Part shown: positions 12,401 through 27,400 of the stretch, piece after piece
Layout of the letters: each line of letters begins with the position of its first letter
Position numbering within the stretch: the stretch's first letter is position 1
Source: Fratercula arctica
Taxonomy: Eukaryota > Chordata > Aves > Charadriiformes > Alcidae
Assembly (NCBI GenBank): GCA_947846985.1
Contig: CANTUZ010000001.1
Coordinates: 30,776,727 to 30,840,726, forward strand
Direction: 5' to 3'
DNA: 64,000 bases
Translations under genes and position numbers: made by a program
Notes under the pieces: generated by a model
What the model saw: the letters and a program-made list of their open reading frames with translations, nothing else
The model's database searches: none
Told to the model about the DNA's origin: nothing

Positions 12401-15400
12401 ATAATAAAGACTTTGTCAGAGCACACTGAAAGTCATTCTAGCCCACTATACTGTCCTCTGACAATAGCCCAAAGCAGGTGCCTAAGGAAAGACATAGGAA
12501 CAGGCGCTATATGCAACACATTCCCTCAGTACTCTCCAAAGCCTCCCAACACACACCTCAGATCTCCTAAGCCAGCTGTAGTTTTCACATACTTAATACT
12601 CTGCAGAAGATTTCTTCTGCCCAGCATGAATTACAACCCCAAGCCTGGCTCCCTATTCTCTACACTGTCCTTCAACACTGTCCAAGCAGGCATTGCTCCC
12701 TCAGCCACCTCCTTGTGCCAGCTGAAGGACACAAAAGACACATCCTCTATTTCATGCTATAAAAACTGCACTCTGGTGAGCGGCAGCACAATGCTCATAA
12801 TATTTCAAACACCAAATTAAAAATACAAATGCAAAATAGCATTTTTAGGCTGATGGCTAAAGAAGCCCTGTGTTTATGCCACATAGGACCTCAAGGTGCA
12901 AGTGCTACTAGGTAGTGTGGACACCACAGCAGTCTGCTCTAGAGATGATGAGCCCTGGTAGTGTGACTATTAGCCAGGTCTATTTGCTTTGCCTGAAGAC
13001 CAAGAAGCATTCCCAAGAGCTATTGCACCCAGTAGTGCAAGCATAACTTGAGAAAACAGTAATTTTGGTTTGTGTTTTTTTTTTTTACAAGTTCTTATTT
13101 ATAGTCTCTTCTGAAGTCAGATGTCATTCGTTCAAAAATTCAAAACAAAGTTTGGTGCTCTATAACTTCTGAAAAGTAGCAATTAAAAGCAAGAACCATA
13201 TATCCTAAGCATTCATGATAAGCTCTAGAACTTCAAAAGAATTCAGTGATATGGTAATGTCATATTCTGTCCATTTCCCAGGGTAACAGGAGACTAACAG
13301 ACACCTTAGATAACGGGACATATCCGAATAACGTGACACAGCAAAGAGCACAATACAGACACACCTACAGCTGGCAGCGGGGGTTCTGCCAGACTTACTT
13401 CCGGCTCCAGCAGAATTACTGACATCTCTTTATACTGTCACCACTAAAACTCCACATTTAAGGACAGCTGGTAAGCCCTGGAAAATTGCTACACCACCTT
13501 CAGGAGCTACCTGAGATCTAGCACCATGTCAAACCTCCCTGGAACCAAGAGCAGCAGAGAGCATGGTAGGAGGTACCCTCTGGTCAGCACAGCAGCAGCA
13601 CAAGCGCTGCAGCATTTAAACTATTACATTCTGGTCCTTTGGCTGAGTTGCTTATCTTTTAGTATGATCCCCAGAATTTTAGTGTGTTTATTACATCAGA
13701 CACAAAAGCCGCAATTGCATTGAATATGTGAATCTCTACAATGTAGTGCTTAGCTAAAAATTCTATTGGAAGTACGTGCAGTAGGAGACACGTTCAAGGT
13801 AGCAACTTCAGTGGTCAGCGTAGGTCTACAAAGACGGAAGCTAAAAACCAGCACAGCCTGCACTGATTTCACGTACGAGCAGCCGGGTTGTCTGTGCCAT
13901 GCTTGGGCTCCCCATTCCAGAAGCATCTTATACAAATGTCTAAGCAGCCCGTTCAGGAAATAAGGCTAAGTCTGGCCGAAGTAGCTGTACCATCTGTTTC
14001 TAAGAGGGGCCGAGATTTGTAGCACTTATATGGTGAGTATGCACATAACAGTGGTTGTAGTATGTAGTCATACCATGCCTGGACAAAACACATTATGCTG
14101 GAAATCACAGATCAGCTGAGGTTGGAAGGGATCTCTGGAGGTGATGTTGTCCAGCCTCCCCTGCTCAAGCAGGGTCAAGTGGTTTGTAGTACATAGGTTA
14201 TCTGCAAACTGAATAATCCAATCACATACTGTGAATTAACTACGCAGTTGGACTAGATAATTGTAGGTCCCTTCCTACTGAACTATTCTATATTCTATTT
14301 CATACCAGTTGGACAAAAGACTTGTTTCTTTAAATGCCATCATGTGTTTTTCCTAAATAAGCACACACATGCATATACATGCTTTCCATATTTATGTATA
14401 AAGTAGTAATATTTACCTCATTCCCATGTCATTTTTGGCTGCTAGCCTAAAGGTGTACCCCATTGCTGGTGATAGTTTAGTAATCCTGTACTGCTTCTGT
14501 TGGCCATAGTAACACTGGCAAAACTCTCCATTTCCTTTTCCCTAAAAAGGAGTAAGTTAATCACATTTTTCATCCCATTATACATGCAGCCATCGATTAA
14601 AGTAACACACAAATGTGAAGTAAACTCATTTTTTGAAATGAAACATAACTCAAGAATCTCCCATATAGTGAGGTAGTAGTATATGAAACTTTGTATGTAT
14701 ATTGAATTAGAAGCTTTTTTCCTTCATTTCCATTTCCCAGCTTCACGGGGTTGGAAGGAAAAAGCCATGAAGTTTCTGCAGCTCTGCCATCTCAGGACAG
14801 CTGTCCAGGTATGGAGTGGAGGATGCTTGCCGGGGCATAGTAGACCACCCATCCCCTTTGTACAAAAGAAAGACTGTTACAGGAAAATGATCCTTCAGTG
14901 TCAGCTCTTGAAAGAAGTATTGGACTACAAGTGATAAAGCCACTATTAAGAGTAGCAGAATCATGTAATTAAGATCCTATTATTTTATATTCCTGAAGAA
15001 AAAATTTGGGCAATAACCATATTTTCATAATTGCTTCAGGAATTACATATTTGTGACATGCCTCTAGACACAAGTCTTGATTTTCACACAGCTAGATGTG
15101 CACAGTCACTTACAACTACTTTTTAAAAACACTACAAAATTAAAAATTAAATAGAACAACTTGCTTACTTCATCCCATTCCAAAAGGTAACTGTGGATTT
15201 TAGAACCATTATCACAAGATGCCTGCAACAGGAAAAGAAGAAAATTGGAGCTCCAACTGGATACAAGACCACTTAAGAAAAAAATGCTTGTATAGGTCAA
15301 ATCATGATAAGCCCAGTGGAGAGCAAATGATGCTCCCCTTATATGATTGTTTCACTTGCCAAGATAGTCCTAGTTCAGTCTCCATTCAGTCAATGCCTGT

Positions 15401-18400
15401 ATCCTGTTTATGGTTTTGTTTTTTAATTTAGACCTTGAAAAGGTATTCAGCCAGTAGTATAAAATGACAATATTTTTCCGAGCAGCCAGATTACAGCTCT
15501 GCTTAAATCTCAGTCTTTCCAGACCACTTAATTTGCTTTGCATAAACAAGCCTGTGTTCAATAACAGAGAAAGGAATTGGTTCCGCATTACAAGAGGGGA
15601 CTGGAACTCAAACCACTGTCTCTCATTTGAACTCAGTAATTTCATCTACAAAGGCTCCTTGCTTTTCTGGGAATCCTTCTCTTTTTATTGAAGTCCACAT
15701 TTAACCCAGTACATGTATTTGTGGTCATGGAACTGTAACTGAAATTAGTATGTTTGACAAAAATTTTCCGTTTCAACTAAGTGGCATTTAATTGACAAAT
15801 CCAAAACAATTCTGAAGAGCTTAAAATATTTATTTAAAAGGTTTTAAAACAATTCTTACCTTCCACTGCAGAGTAAGAGAATTTTTGGTCCGATTAGTTA
15901 TCCTGGGCAGATTTGGAGTATCAGGTTCACAACTTGTTGTGGTAAAACTCTCTGCTTCTGAAGGGCTCCCCTTCACACAGTTGCATTCTACTTGGACTCT
16001 AAAGTGGAAAAGAGCCAGTAATATTTTGCTTCAAAATCTGTATATACAGTTTCCAAAGAAAACTGAGTATTCAGAATGAAGTCACTGCCTTGCCATCTCA
16101 TTATTAAAATAGCACTGTTATTAATAAATAACTGGTGGAAGCATCTTGGTCAATAAAGTAATGCAAAAGAAAAGAGACCTTCACTTTGTATGTACATCAT
16201 TACCATCAGTCAGCTTTAGTCTCACAATTGCATTTGAAATCTGTCTCTTATTTGCTGTACTTTGGTTGGGAAATAATGGTAACATCTTGCAGGCTCATTA
16301 TTTGTTGTAGACATATTAATTGATATTACGACTAATTATTCTTCTGCAAGTGCTTTCATCAGATAAGCACAATGAAGCTGTTGATACATTTTCAGAGTAC
16401 CTCCTGCACTCCTTCAACATCTTGCTGAGTCTGTTCACCCTTTCCTTTAAAGGAAGGCTATGAATTAACTCTCTGTGTACTTCAGAAGAGTGAATTCTTG
16501 CTTCTGTCTCAAAGAGAAATTGTTTGTTTTTCTAATAGCTTTCCTCCAAAATTAAATACAAGATTACTATCTGGCCTCCCCCTTGCTCTCCCACTCACAC
16601 TCCTCAACCGTGTAGTTATGCCTTGTCTCCTCCTTGGGTGAACCTGCATATTACCTTCTTCCGATTCACCTGCTCCTTTGAAAGAAAAACCAAAACCCCC
16701 AAAAAACCCCTTTCCTCTGACCACTGGCGTAAGAATTGTGTTGCCTGCTTATGAAGATGTAAAAGTCTTTTTATGTTCTTGTTGCATAAACAGCAAGTCA
16801 GAGGAAATCTGGCTTTGTCGATTTCATAAACAGGGAGAGAGACACATTTGAACAGTGACTAATGTTGCACACGAAGTTGTTTGTGTTTGCATACACTTGC
16901 AAATATGTAATTTGTCAGTTATCTTCATAGTTCAGTCTTTCTGCTCTTCACTGATTTTGGGTAGTGTTTGCACTGGCAGAATTCACTTTGACTCCTCGTT
17001 CAGGAAGAGCTTAGATGGCTAGATTATCTATTCCCATGCATTCTCTATCAGAATTAAGCAAGAATGAATCTGAATGTAGCCTGATAAAAAAGGACTTATT
17101 CAGGAAAAAAAATATTCCTAGGCTCTGACCCTTATGCTCCAGGCATTTTCAACTTAAACATCATTGGGTAAAGTGCATAAACACTACTAAAAATAGGAAC
17201 AAAATCACAAGAAGAACACTTGCATATGAACAGCTTTGAGTCAATTTATCATTCATCCTTCTCCCAAACCTGTGCTGCAGGCCATATAGTGGCCCAAATT
17301 AAATGAGGTGTGTGATGAAGAACAGACTAATCATCTTTTGCTTCCAGTTTGGTAATCAGGACAATATCCTGGAAAACAGCACAAGGAGGTACAGACCCCC
17401 TCATGCTGAGGACCAGGAATGCAGCTCTCCCATTTGAGCAAATGCTAATCAAAAGACTTACACAATAGAAATCCTCCTCCTCCCCACTGCTGATGTTCTA
17501 AAGCTCACGTGGAAAGAGGCACAACACTTCTGACTTGGATTCTTACTCAGACACACTTCTGTTCCCTGTGCTTCCTACCAGATGCCTCTAAATTGGTTCC
17601 CTGGTCAGTACGCAGACTTGGGGTTCTCCACAGTCAAGAGCCAAATCCTTCACGTGCTGCACATTCGGTCACTTCTAAAGGTGCACTCTCCACTTGGAAT
17701 TATTTCTTGAAAAGGCGGTACTTTTAAGGTGGCCTTCACTTCTGCCTTCACAATGTTATGTATTTATAAACTGCTGTATTCATACTGGTTCTTTTTAAAC
17801 CAAGAGATAAAACAACCCTCCAATACATAAAAAAGGAGGGAAGAAGAATACCTAACTACATCTTTTCAATCCTATGCTATTTCTTCAGTAGGACACAGTG
17901 AAGCCTCAAATTCTGCTAGAAGTTAGATTAGCAATTTCTGCTAGAAATTACATTGAGCTAGGAGCATAGTTAGTAATGCATACGGGTCAGATTTACTAGT
18001 CTGCTGGAGCAAAGCAAAAGCAGCATAACCTGCCCTTCAGGTGGCCAGCAGTGATCCTGTTCCTCTGCAAGGTAGCTCCCTCTTCTGCCTCTGGGAAGCA
18101 GAGAAAGCAAGCAGCATCTGTGTCTGGCCCGAAGGACAGAAAAATGTCACCGTTCTGACATGACATGAGAAATAAAGAGCATGGATGGTGGATGAGGGCG
18201 CAAAAATTTTCTGTTTTCTGTGGTCAGCTAAGCCAAAAATGTTGATTTGTAACTCAAAGGAGGGTCAGATGTGGTAAAGAATCTCTGAAGACTTACGCAA
18301 ATACACAGATACAATGAAACTTTTAAAACATTTCCACTGAATTTAATGAATAGAGAAGGAGATACTCACTTTGCATGGTAATCAGTTGCTGGCCTGAGAT

Positions 18401-21400
18401 CATTTACAGTAACTTTATTTTCTTCTCCACTGGAAAGAGATATGATTTAGTTTAAGTGACTGTTTCAAAATCCCATACATTTAAAAAGACGTACATCATC
18501 TAATTCATCCACCTAACACTCCTTCTAAGAAATATACCTGCCAACAGTTTATTTCTGTTGCTAAATATACTAGAGTGAAAATGCACTTATCTTTGAATTT
18601 TAGGAGGTTCTTGCTTTTGATTCCTGTTATTTTGTCCTGGTGGTTTTGGGGTTTTTTTGTTCTTCTGTTTGTTTGGTTTTTTTTAAGAATAATTATTTTC
18701 CTCTTTACTCAGTAAGATCAGCTGCACGTGTACGCGTGTATTTTATTACACAAAAACCATCGAAGTACTGGGGCCTTTAGAAGCTCAGTTCAGCCTTGCA
18801 AAAGCAATTATCTAAAACTGTAAATGACTGCCTATATGTACTTATTAGAGCCCAGTAAACAGAAAAGGTACCTCAGTGACATCTATTAGTCTGATTTTAC
18901 TGACATGACCTTATGTTAGCAAAGCTCATTTCTTTTCCTCTAAGCTTCTAGAACAGCGATATCCAACTTGCAATTCATGCACTGCTTCTTAAGAAATCCA
19001 TGGAAGGTGACTAAGATAAACTAGCTAAATACAAAGACTTATAATTATTAGAGCTCTACACCCTTAATGGTAAATTTTCTGTTATATTTTTCCAAGTTGC
19101 CAAAAAATGATTGCAAACCATTGTATTAGGAATGAAACAATTGAGGAGTTTTATTTGTTTTGATGCTGCTAGAGTTGTGTTCTGTGTGAATCTACTTACT
19201 TTATTTTGTATCTTAAGACTGTATCTTACCAAAAGCATTTTCAGGGAAGGGAGGGATAACCTTAAAGGAGCACAAGCATGTGCTGAAGTAAATAACTACA
19301 AATACAATTTGTATTTCTCACTACTTGTAAATCTCACCAATTGACAACCCATAGTTTCTAGTGCGGCTGGTTGAAATACACCTAAGTGACATTAAAACAT
19401 GGTTTCAATATCTAAGAACAAAGTCTTTAATTTCTAATTGATGGTAGAGACTTCAGTAATAAAACAGAACCAATTCTACTGAAAAAAGTAGTTTGTTTCT
19501 AAAGAGAACTTGCACAAAACTGCTGATTACCTTAATCTCTGGACAACAGGCAGACTTTTAATGAGGTTCTAAGCCACATAATTCAATGCAACAGCAATTA
19601 AATAAAAATAATGAACACCTACATGTATACAGTTTTGTACTTTCCATCTTTTCCGGTATTTGAAATCATTACTTCGTAAATATAAACATCTGGTATGTCA
19701 TTCTTGTCAGCATCTTCTCTGGCATCACTGGATGGAGGGGACCACATAAGCAGTGCTGTTCTTGCCTGAATGTCTGATACCTGTAGAAATACAACTTTGA
19801 AACCTCTGCCATTTAAATGTTATTTGTACATAAACGCTGCTTTACCGTGTAGAACCAAATAAAAGAGAAGAAAATCATACAGCATTATCATATCACAGTA
19901 TTTATACTGATCTAATAGCTACTAATCAGTTTTTACAGATGAAATCAAGCTAGAAATCTGAAATATGTCAGGAGAAAACTGCAATCCGAGGGCCTAGGGC
20001 TGAATGTAAACAAATTTCTAAGTAACAAATGCCACCTAGTGGGCTACATAAAAATGACTGCATTATTTATGAAGCACAAGAGATGGCAAGCACATATTGT
20101 GAATCAGCCCTTTTATTAAATGACAATGTTTCAGACTTCTTTTTACATGACTGGTACTACGATTTTTTTTTTTTAATACCTTCTTGCTGACTTGTTTTTC
20201 ATATGAAATATATAGAAGCTCAGGAATTTCTCCAAAATGACTGGCATTACTGTAGCAGGTACATAAAGAAACTGCTTTGGGCATTTAATTATGACAGTGA
20301 CAAGTAGACTCTCCCATTAGATTAGGACCTATGTGGTTAACTACCCCAACAAATTGGTTTTGATCAGGAAATTAATAGGGATACAATGACCTGAGGATGT
20401 AATCTAGTACTCTGTTAGCGAACGGAGTATTACAAACACGTAATGTACTTTGAGCCCAGGCACTTGCAACAAAGGCATGCTCACAAGGTCCATGTACATA
20501 TACCTATATACATGCGCATGTATCATAGAATCATAGAATCATATAATCTTCATGGTTGGAAAGGACCTTTGAGATCATCGAGTCCAACCATACACACACA
20601 AAAAAACCCCCTACAATCTCTGTCACTAGAGCATGCCCCAAAGTGCCAAATCTAGACGTTTCTTAAATACCTCTAGGGATGGTGACTCAACCACCTCCCT
20701 GGGCAGGCTGTTCCACTGCCTGACCACTCTTTCAGTAAAGTAATTCTTCCTAATATCTAATCTAAACCTCCCCTGCCGCAGCTTCAGACCATTTCCTCTG
20801 GTCATTATTCACCTGGGAGAAGAGGCCAACACCCACCTCTCTACAACTTCCTTTCAGGTAGTTGTAGAGGGCAATGAGGTCTCCCCTCAGCCTCCTCTTC
20901 TCCAAACTAAACATGCCCAGTTCCCTCAGCCTCTCCTCATATGGCTTGGTCTCCAGACCCCTCACCATATATATATATATGGGCAACATCCTAAAGAATT
21001 CCTGCGGTGAAGCTTGCCTGCGCAGCCCACCTTTTGCAAAAAGGCCTGGATAACAACAGTCGCTGTTTCAGAAATAAGAGAAACACCTCCAACTGATTGA
21101 GAAGTTTTTGCCTCGATAGACTCATGGTGCTAAAGGTGGTGACCTTTGGGTGGATTACACGGTAAGCAGGGAATCACAAAGAGACTTCTGAAACGGAGAA
21201 GGAATTGTCTTCAAAAGTGTAAAAGCAGCATGAAAATTCATACCAGGGATAAAAGATGTTGGAGTGGAACAGAGCAATGATCAAAACCTAGCGTGAGAGT
21301 GGGAGAAATTGCCCTGCCATCATTTCCGCCTCCATCCAGGCCTGATGGATGCCGCGAGCTGTTGCACCCCAGCTGGTGCGACAGCAGTTTGGGGTGCAGC

Positions 21401-24400
21401 AGGCAGGGACCCACAGCTTGGGTGGGCACATGCCACCTGGTGGAGAGCTTTCTCAATGGCCTGTAAATTAGCAGATTGTAGGGAACAACAGATTTTAGGG
21501 AATAATGGGAGTTACATGCAAAGCTAAAGCACCCACGTTTCCCAAAGGAGATCTGCGGTTACGGGTACCCACACTCCCAGAAAAGTAGGTGCTGCTTGAA
21601 ACCCACACGTCCTGCAAAGGGCTGGGGATGTTCATATTTCTGTAGGTGAGTGCACGGGTGTGTGCATGTAATTATGACTTTTTAGGATCCATTATAGAAG
21701 GAAATTTGTAGATGCTTATTAGTACGGCACGTCTGCTATTGTGGTTTATATGTTCCACCTGTCTGCTATTTCCAATCACTTCATAAGAGAATTGAAAACA
21801 CATTTCATTAGATGAAATGACTAGTTTTACAATATGACTTTAATATATATCTATTTTGTGAATAATTACTTTTGGAAATCTATTACCAGAGTATCAGAAT
21901 CAAAATGCTGTCTTCACAACCGGTGCTCTTGAATTGCTATAATATGCTGAACTAAAAACCAGAACAGGCCAACTTCGAGAACTGAAGCAGAGAGCAGATG
22001 CCTTACTGATAACAGAGAAACAGAAAGGAGGAAAAATCGAACAAGATGAGCTTTTATGTCTTGGAAATAAGGTCACTTAGCCCTTAAATGCTAACAGGGC
22101 TACACATCACATCCTGAAAGGGATCAAATGCTACTAAGATTACCCACTGAAGTTCTCGGAAACACAATTCAAAGTTTGGTAAGAGAAATTCCACTATGCT
22201 CTTGATGCAGTCACAAACTACGCTAACTACAACCACCTCAGTACAATTCTAGCAGTCTTTGAAGTTGTGGGAAACATCTGGGGTGGTAAAAGCTCTCTCT
22301 CAGACAATCTTAATCCCTCCCTCCTGGGTTGCAGAAGGCAGCAGGGGATACTGAAGGAAAGTAGTGTAGATTCCTGGAGGACCTACTGTGCTCCAGGACT
22401 AGTGGGTCCACTGTAAAATGATTTATTCCTTTGTTTAGCTACCTTAACAGTTGACATTTTTTTCCTAATGCCCAGGCAGTATCTCTCTTACTACCAGCTA
22501 AACCTACTAGTCCTAGGCACCATGGAGTTGAACATTATATCTTCCCTTCTTTTCTGCAGTTGTTTCTCACATATTTGAAGATTGTCAGCATTCGTGCCTC
22601 CCCTCACTTACCTAAATCTCTGATCGTTTTCACCATTCTCCTTATCTCCTGCTGTTTCACTACCTTAGTGCTTTGCCCAGAACTAAACATAACATCCCAT
22701 CTAACACTTTATTAATGCCAAACTGCCTTATATGCTTGTCAGATTACATTTCTCTTCATACACCTTAGTTTGTCTATCTTCTTTCACACCAGAGAAGCAA
22801 TGTGGTTGGTACGAGTGAAAGGTGGCATTACGTCTTATTGGAACATTAAAAGATTAGAGGTTTCAACTGTTCAGTACAGACAGCGCAGGAGAGTAGGAAG
22901 GAGATCAAAGACAACATTACAGACTACAGAGTAAGAGACAACTCACAGGACTTTGACTAGTAACATTAAAACCAGAGTATTAGTGGAAATCGTTATATAC
23001 CAACAAGCGTCAACAGAGAACAGGATGAAATGTTCTTTAAGTCACTGACTGGATGAAAAATTGTTAACCGGAGTTACTCTCCCAGGGCAATGTTTGTTGG
23101 TCAACTCACATAAACCTTCCATAACACTTCTAAAATAATAGATGACAACTACTAACACAGTAACTGTAACACAATGAAGCAGAATTATGAACCAAGCTAA
23201 AAAACAGTGGCTATATAGGTTGTTCTGGTTGTTTTACGTTGTGTAAACAGAGTATATAACTAAAGAATATTATGAAGAGCTGAAGCTTTGCTGTGGCCAA
23301 TTTGCCAAAGCAAGTCAATGGAATTGAACATGATCAGAAATGCAAAGTGAAAAGTATTCACAGAAGCTGGGAGTTAAGGACATCCTTATGGTGCATAAAA
23401 AGCTGTGATGTATAAAAACTATATAAATTCTCTATACATACACATGCACGCATATGCACATGGAGAAAAGAAAGGTATATGTTAGCAAATAAGCAACGAT
23501 GGACCAGAATTTACACAAGTCAAAAGTTTCAATGAAACAAAAGCAGCTAACGGGATTAAAGACAAAAGATAGACAGATAGGTAGATAGACAAGACAGATA
23601 CATACATACATATATATATAAATCTACCAGCAAAGTTCCGAGTCAGGCACTGCTCTGTTATTGGTGGATGTAGAATATAATGGAGGAAAAGAAAGAAGCA
23701 TGTAAGAGTTATTTCTATCCTGCATTTCCAGTGAGGCAGAAATCCGGATCCATCTTATGTAACCCTGTTGCTGGATTAGAAAATTTACAACCTACACCAA
23801 AGTTACTGGGACCAGCAGATGGTGCCCAGTGAATCTGAGTGCTCTGCGATAAACCATACAATGCCCAACCCTGTCCCTCATACACCTGAATCCCCCTGAA
23901 GCTGCTCCCTTCTCTGTTTCTGCAACCCCAGCGAATGGGGGTGGGGGACTGTGGGGTCCCCAGAAATACAACTTGTATGTGAGAGGTCAGTAATAAGACA
24001 AAACGAAGAGGCAGTAGGGGCAGAACTAAGTAACATCAAGGTTTTTCTTCTGGACCTATGTAACACTCTATGTTACATATTTTGTAAGTTCTGGAGCTTT
24101 TCAGTAAATTCACATATAGGTGAATACACATATAGGTGTATGAGTATTTTCAACTACCCTCAGTTGCTAAAAAAAATAAAAAAATCACAGCTGCAAGCAC
24201 TGACAAGAGAGAATCAGAGAATGTAATTTAAATCCTTTTCAACTCATTTATAAAACATTTGGTACTGCTTTTCAGATTCAACTTCCAGCTAAGAGAATGA
24301 TTCTTAAAGACAAGTCTAGGTCTAGCTATATTCTTCCTTACAAAACTATTAATAAGGGACAAAAGCAAAGTATTAAAAGATGAAGAATTGCTAAAATGGA

Positions 24401-27400
24401 GATTTCCTGTAAAAAACTTTTCTCTATTGTATATATACACTATAGCAGTCAGATTACATCAGCATGTAAAATTTTAAAACGAAATTCCAGCTTCACATGA
24501 TGCAAGCATATGACAGTAATTACCAATTGCTTAAAAAGCAATTATTCAATATTGTCCTTTACCCTTGATGTTCAATAATATCCCAATAATTGACTTTTTA
24601 AACACTAGTCAGAGCGCTATTATGGAAAATAATTACTAAAGTTTCAGAAATTCATGTCAGTTCTCAAGCACAGAACACTAGCATATATTAAAAAACTCTC
24701 TGTGATGTAAGGAGGAAAAAAGTATTTTTGAAGAAAAAAGATTAGGATCAGAAGAATCCGCTATTCTTAGGTGCCCTGACACACTCAGGAGTGGCTTTTT
24801 CAGAAAACTTGGCATTACTTATTACTTTGTATGCTTATTCAAGCAGCTGCAATTGATTTTTGTCGCAGCTATGAGCACTGTGTGCTTCTGCAAAGCAGAG
24901 TACAATACTTGAGTCAGGCCCTAGCACTGAGGAAACTAAGAGGTGGGCACGTCTTCATTAGCAGTTCAGCTTGAAAAAGTGAGTGTCCTCATTAACTATA
25001 CTACACATGCCATTTGGGTCAAACAAAAGAGCAGTTTTAGCATGCGCAAACTGGATTGCATTCAGACAGCAACACAAGGTACTTAACTGGTGAGTGAGAT
25101 GCATCACGTTCTTGAAGCCCCCAAGCATACACAGAACATGCACAAACCACAAAACATTATGCCCTACTGAGGGATTTACATGCTATATAATCAGCCCTCA
25201 AATTCTGAGTTCCTACTGCCTCTCCTTATTAAATACTCAGCTTTCTGCTCCGTTCTTCATTTTACTTTTGTCTTTTCAGGTCCCCATGTCTTCTCTTCTG
25301 CTTGCTTTGTTATTTGGTTAATGGACATGACAACTGGTGGAGACTCTGCTCTTATGCTGAGGACTCACCATGGTACAATCTGCAGAACCACCCCGACTTA
25401 CATCCTAAGTAGAAGGGTCAGCTGGTGGCAGTGCCACATTATGAACTTGACTTAACACTGCCACTTATGAAAGGATGGGAGATCCATACAGGCAAAAGTT
25501 TAAGAAAATGAGAACATGTTCATAAAAACATGTAATGGGAGTCTAAAGGCAGCAACGCTGATGTGTCCCATACTGCACAGAAATGAGAGAGATGTGTGAA
25601 TGAAAGCACACCATGGAGCCCACCACCTGATTTAGATGTGAATGCCCTGGAACTGGGCATTAAGACATGGGACAGCCCAGGACAGGTCACAGCCTTCAGC
25701 ACTACTCTGGGCTTTCTGGAGCAGGATATGGTGCAATGGACACTGTACTGGACAGCACCTGTATCATCATCTGACCACCACCACAGCCAGTATCCAGTAC
25801 TGCCTGTGCCAGCACTGAAGTTCAACCAGGGAACAGGGCATAGATGATCCATCAAGAGCAGCATCGTGGCACAATTCCCACAGTGAGTGCTTCAAGCAAA
25901 ACATTAATCAAAAACCTGCAAGAATATTTCTGATAAGAACTACAAACAGCAGGTGCGAAAAACACCTCAGTCTCCTGGTTCACTTGTGGGAGGGCGAGGA
26001 AATCTTTCCTTGGAGAAATGGTGGGAGGGTTGATTCTGATGCTGCAAGGCCTGAGTAGGTAACACAGCCTCCCTTTCTCTTACCATGTCACACCTCCCCA
26101 AGCTGTAACATCAGCCAGTCTTCCACCTACCCACAGCTCTGACAGTCCCTTGCCTTCGCAAAGCATAAGCCCCTCCAAGTGCTGGAAGTTTGGCTTTTTG
26201 CCTTGTGTACACTGCCTAGTCTGTAGCAGACTACTACTGCCTAAGCCTGTGATGTCTTCTGAGGTCTGCAAAGAGATGACTTGTAGGCATACAGCTACAT
26301 GCAAGTAAGGACATGGTGGGGAGGGGAAATAGTGTGCTTGCCTAAAAGGCGTGGATGGTTGAATGTTGAGAGTGGAAGGAAGTGAAAGAAAACAAGACAG
26401 TGCTGGCACTCCATTGCTTTTTCATATGTCATTAGCAACATAGCAGAAGACACCACCTGTTGATCATACTTCTCACAGTCTCACTCTAACCACCCCAGGA
26501 AGCTCAGAGCTGTCATTCCCCTTGGCAATGCAGCCACTGACTGGATGCCTCAGACTTGGATGGCAACCCGTATGCCCTGACCACCAGCAGAGGACTGTCC
26601 ATACATCTAGAGAACTGATCCCCTGACCTCTAGTCCGGATAGAAAGGATCATCCACATTCTCATGAAGTTAAGAAGGCCACAGCAGGCACTCGTGATTTC
26701 AGAGCTCCTGAGAACGCTGTTGTCCAGCATGCCCCAGTGACAGCACTATCTTGCAGTAAGCTACCCTTGCAGCAAAATTTGTTTCTGCATCCATTCTGAT
26801 GCAGTATGTAGCTAAACTAGGCACGTGTTCCCTTACTGGGACAGATTCTCATGACTCAGAGTCAAAAGGGGTCAAAGACACCAGTCCCTTTAGCTACACA
26901 GCCTTAATGTATTCCCAAAGTAGGTATGTTTTTTGCAGTGAACATCAGGGACCATACAGAAAGAACACCATGTTAACTGTGTTAAAAAAACGAACAAAAG
27001 GCTATTCTAATCTTGAACACAATGGACCAGCAGGAGTAAGAAATCTTTCCTGCTTCACTTTGAGAATGGAATAGAATTCTTAAACAGTATTTTGATACAT
27101 ATTTTCCTAGAATGTGTGTGTGCGTAAGTTATTTATATTTTATATATTTTTACATATTTTTTAATATATATATTTTAACAGCAAATGACTCTCTGTAATT
27201 CTTTCTGGCTCCATCCTACAGCAAGCCTGGAGCCTTCAGATCCACTGCACAAGTCTCTACTGCTGGATCTAACAGAGTGATAGCAGTAGGTGTTTGCTAA
27301 CACCTGTGGAGACGAGACGCATAGCTGGGCAGTGAAACAACAGGCAGAAAAACAAAATCTCTGCTGGTAGCACTTTGCAGGGGCTTGCTGGCAGAAGAAA

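Larger units (their letters stand above)
10222..14416 (-). other. FNDC3A intron, 4.2 kb
   Basis: Holds an AAC microsatellite (11301-11346), small GAGTTGCCA-type duplications at 10711-10756, and the two CR1 tails at 14102-14300. The stretch 12.2-12.9 kb is richer in C and has an open frame on the plus strand with no recognisable domain. Confidence 0.8.

Noticed and set aside
12413..12820. Plus-strand 135-codon open frame
   Set aside because: No good start, no recognisable domain, opposite strand to FNDC3A, C-rich low-information composition.
25520..25864. Overlapping open frames on both strands near 25.6 kb
   Set aside because: No domain or homology recognised; both strands being open points to composition rather than coding.
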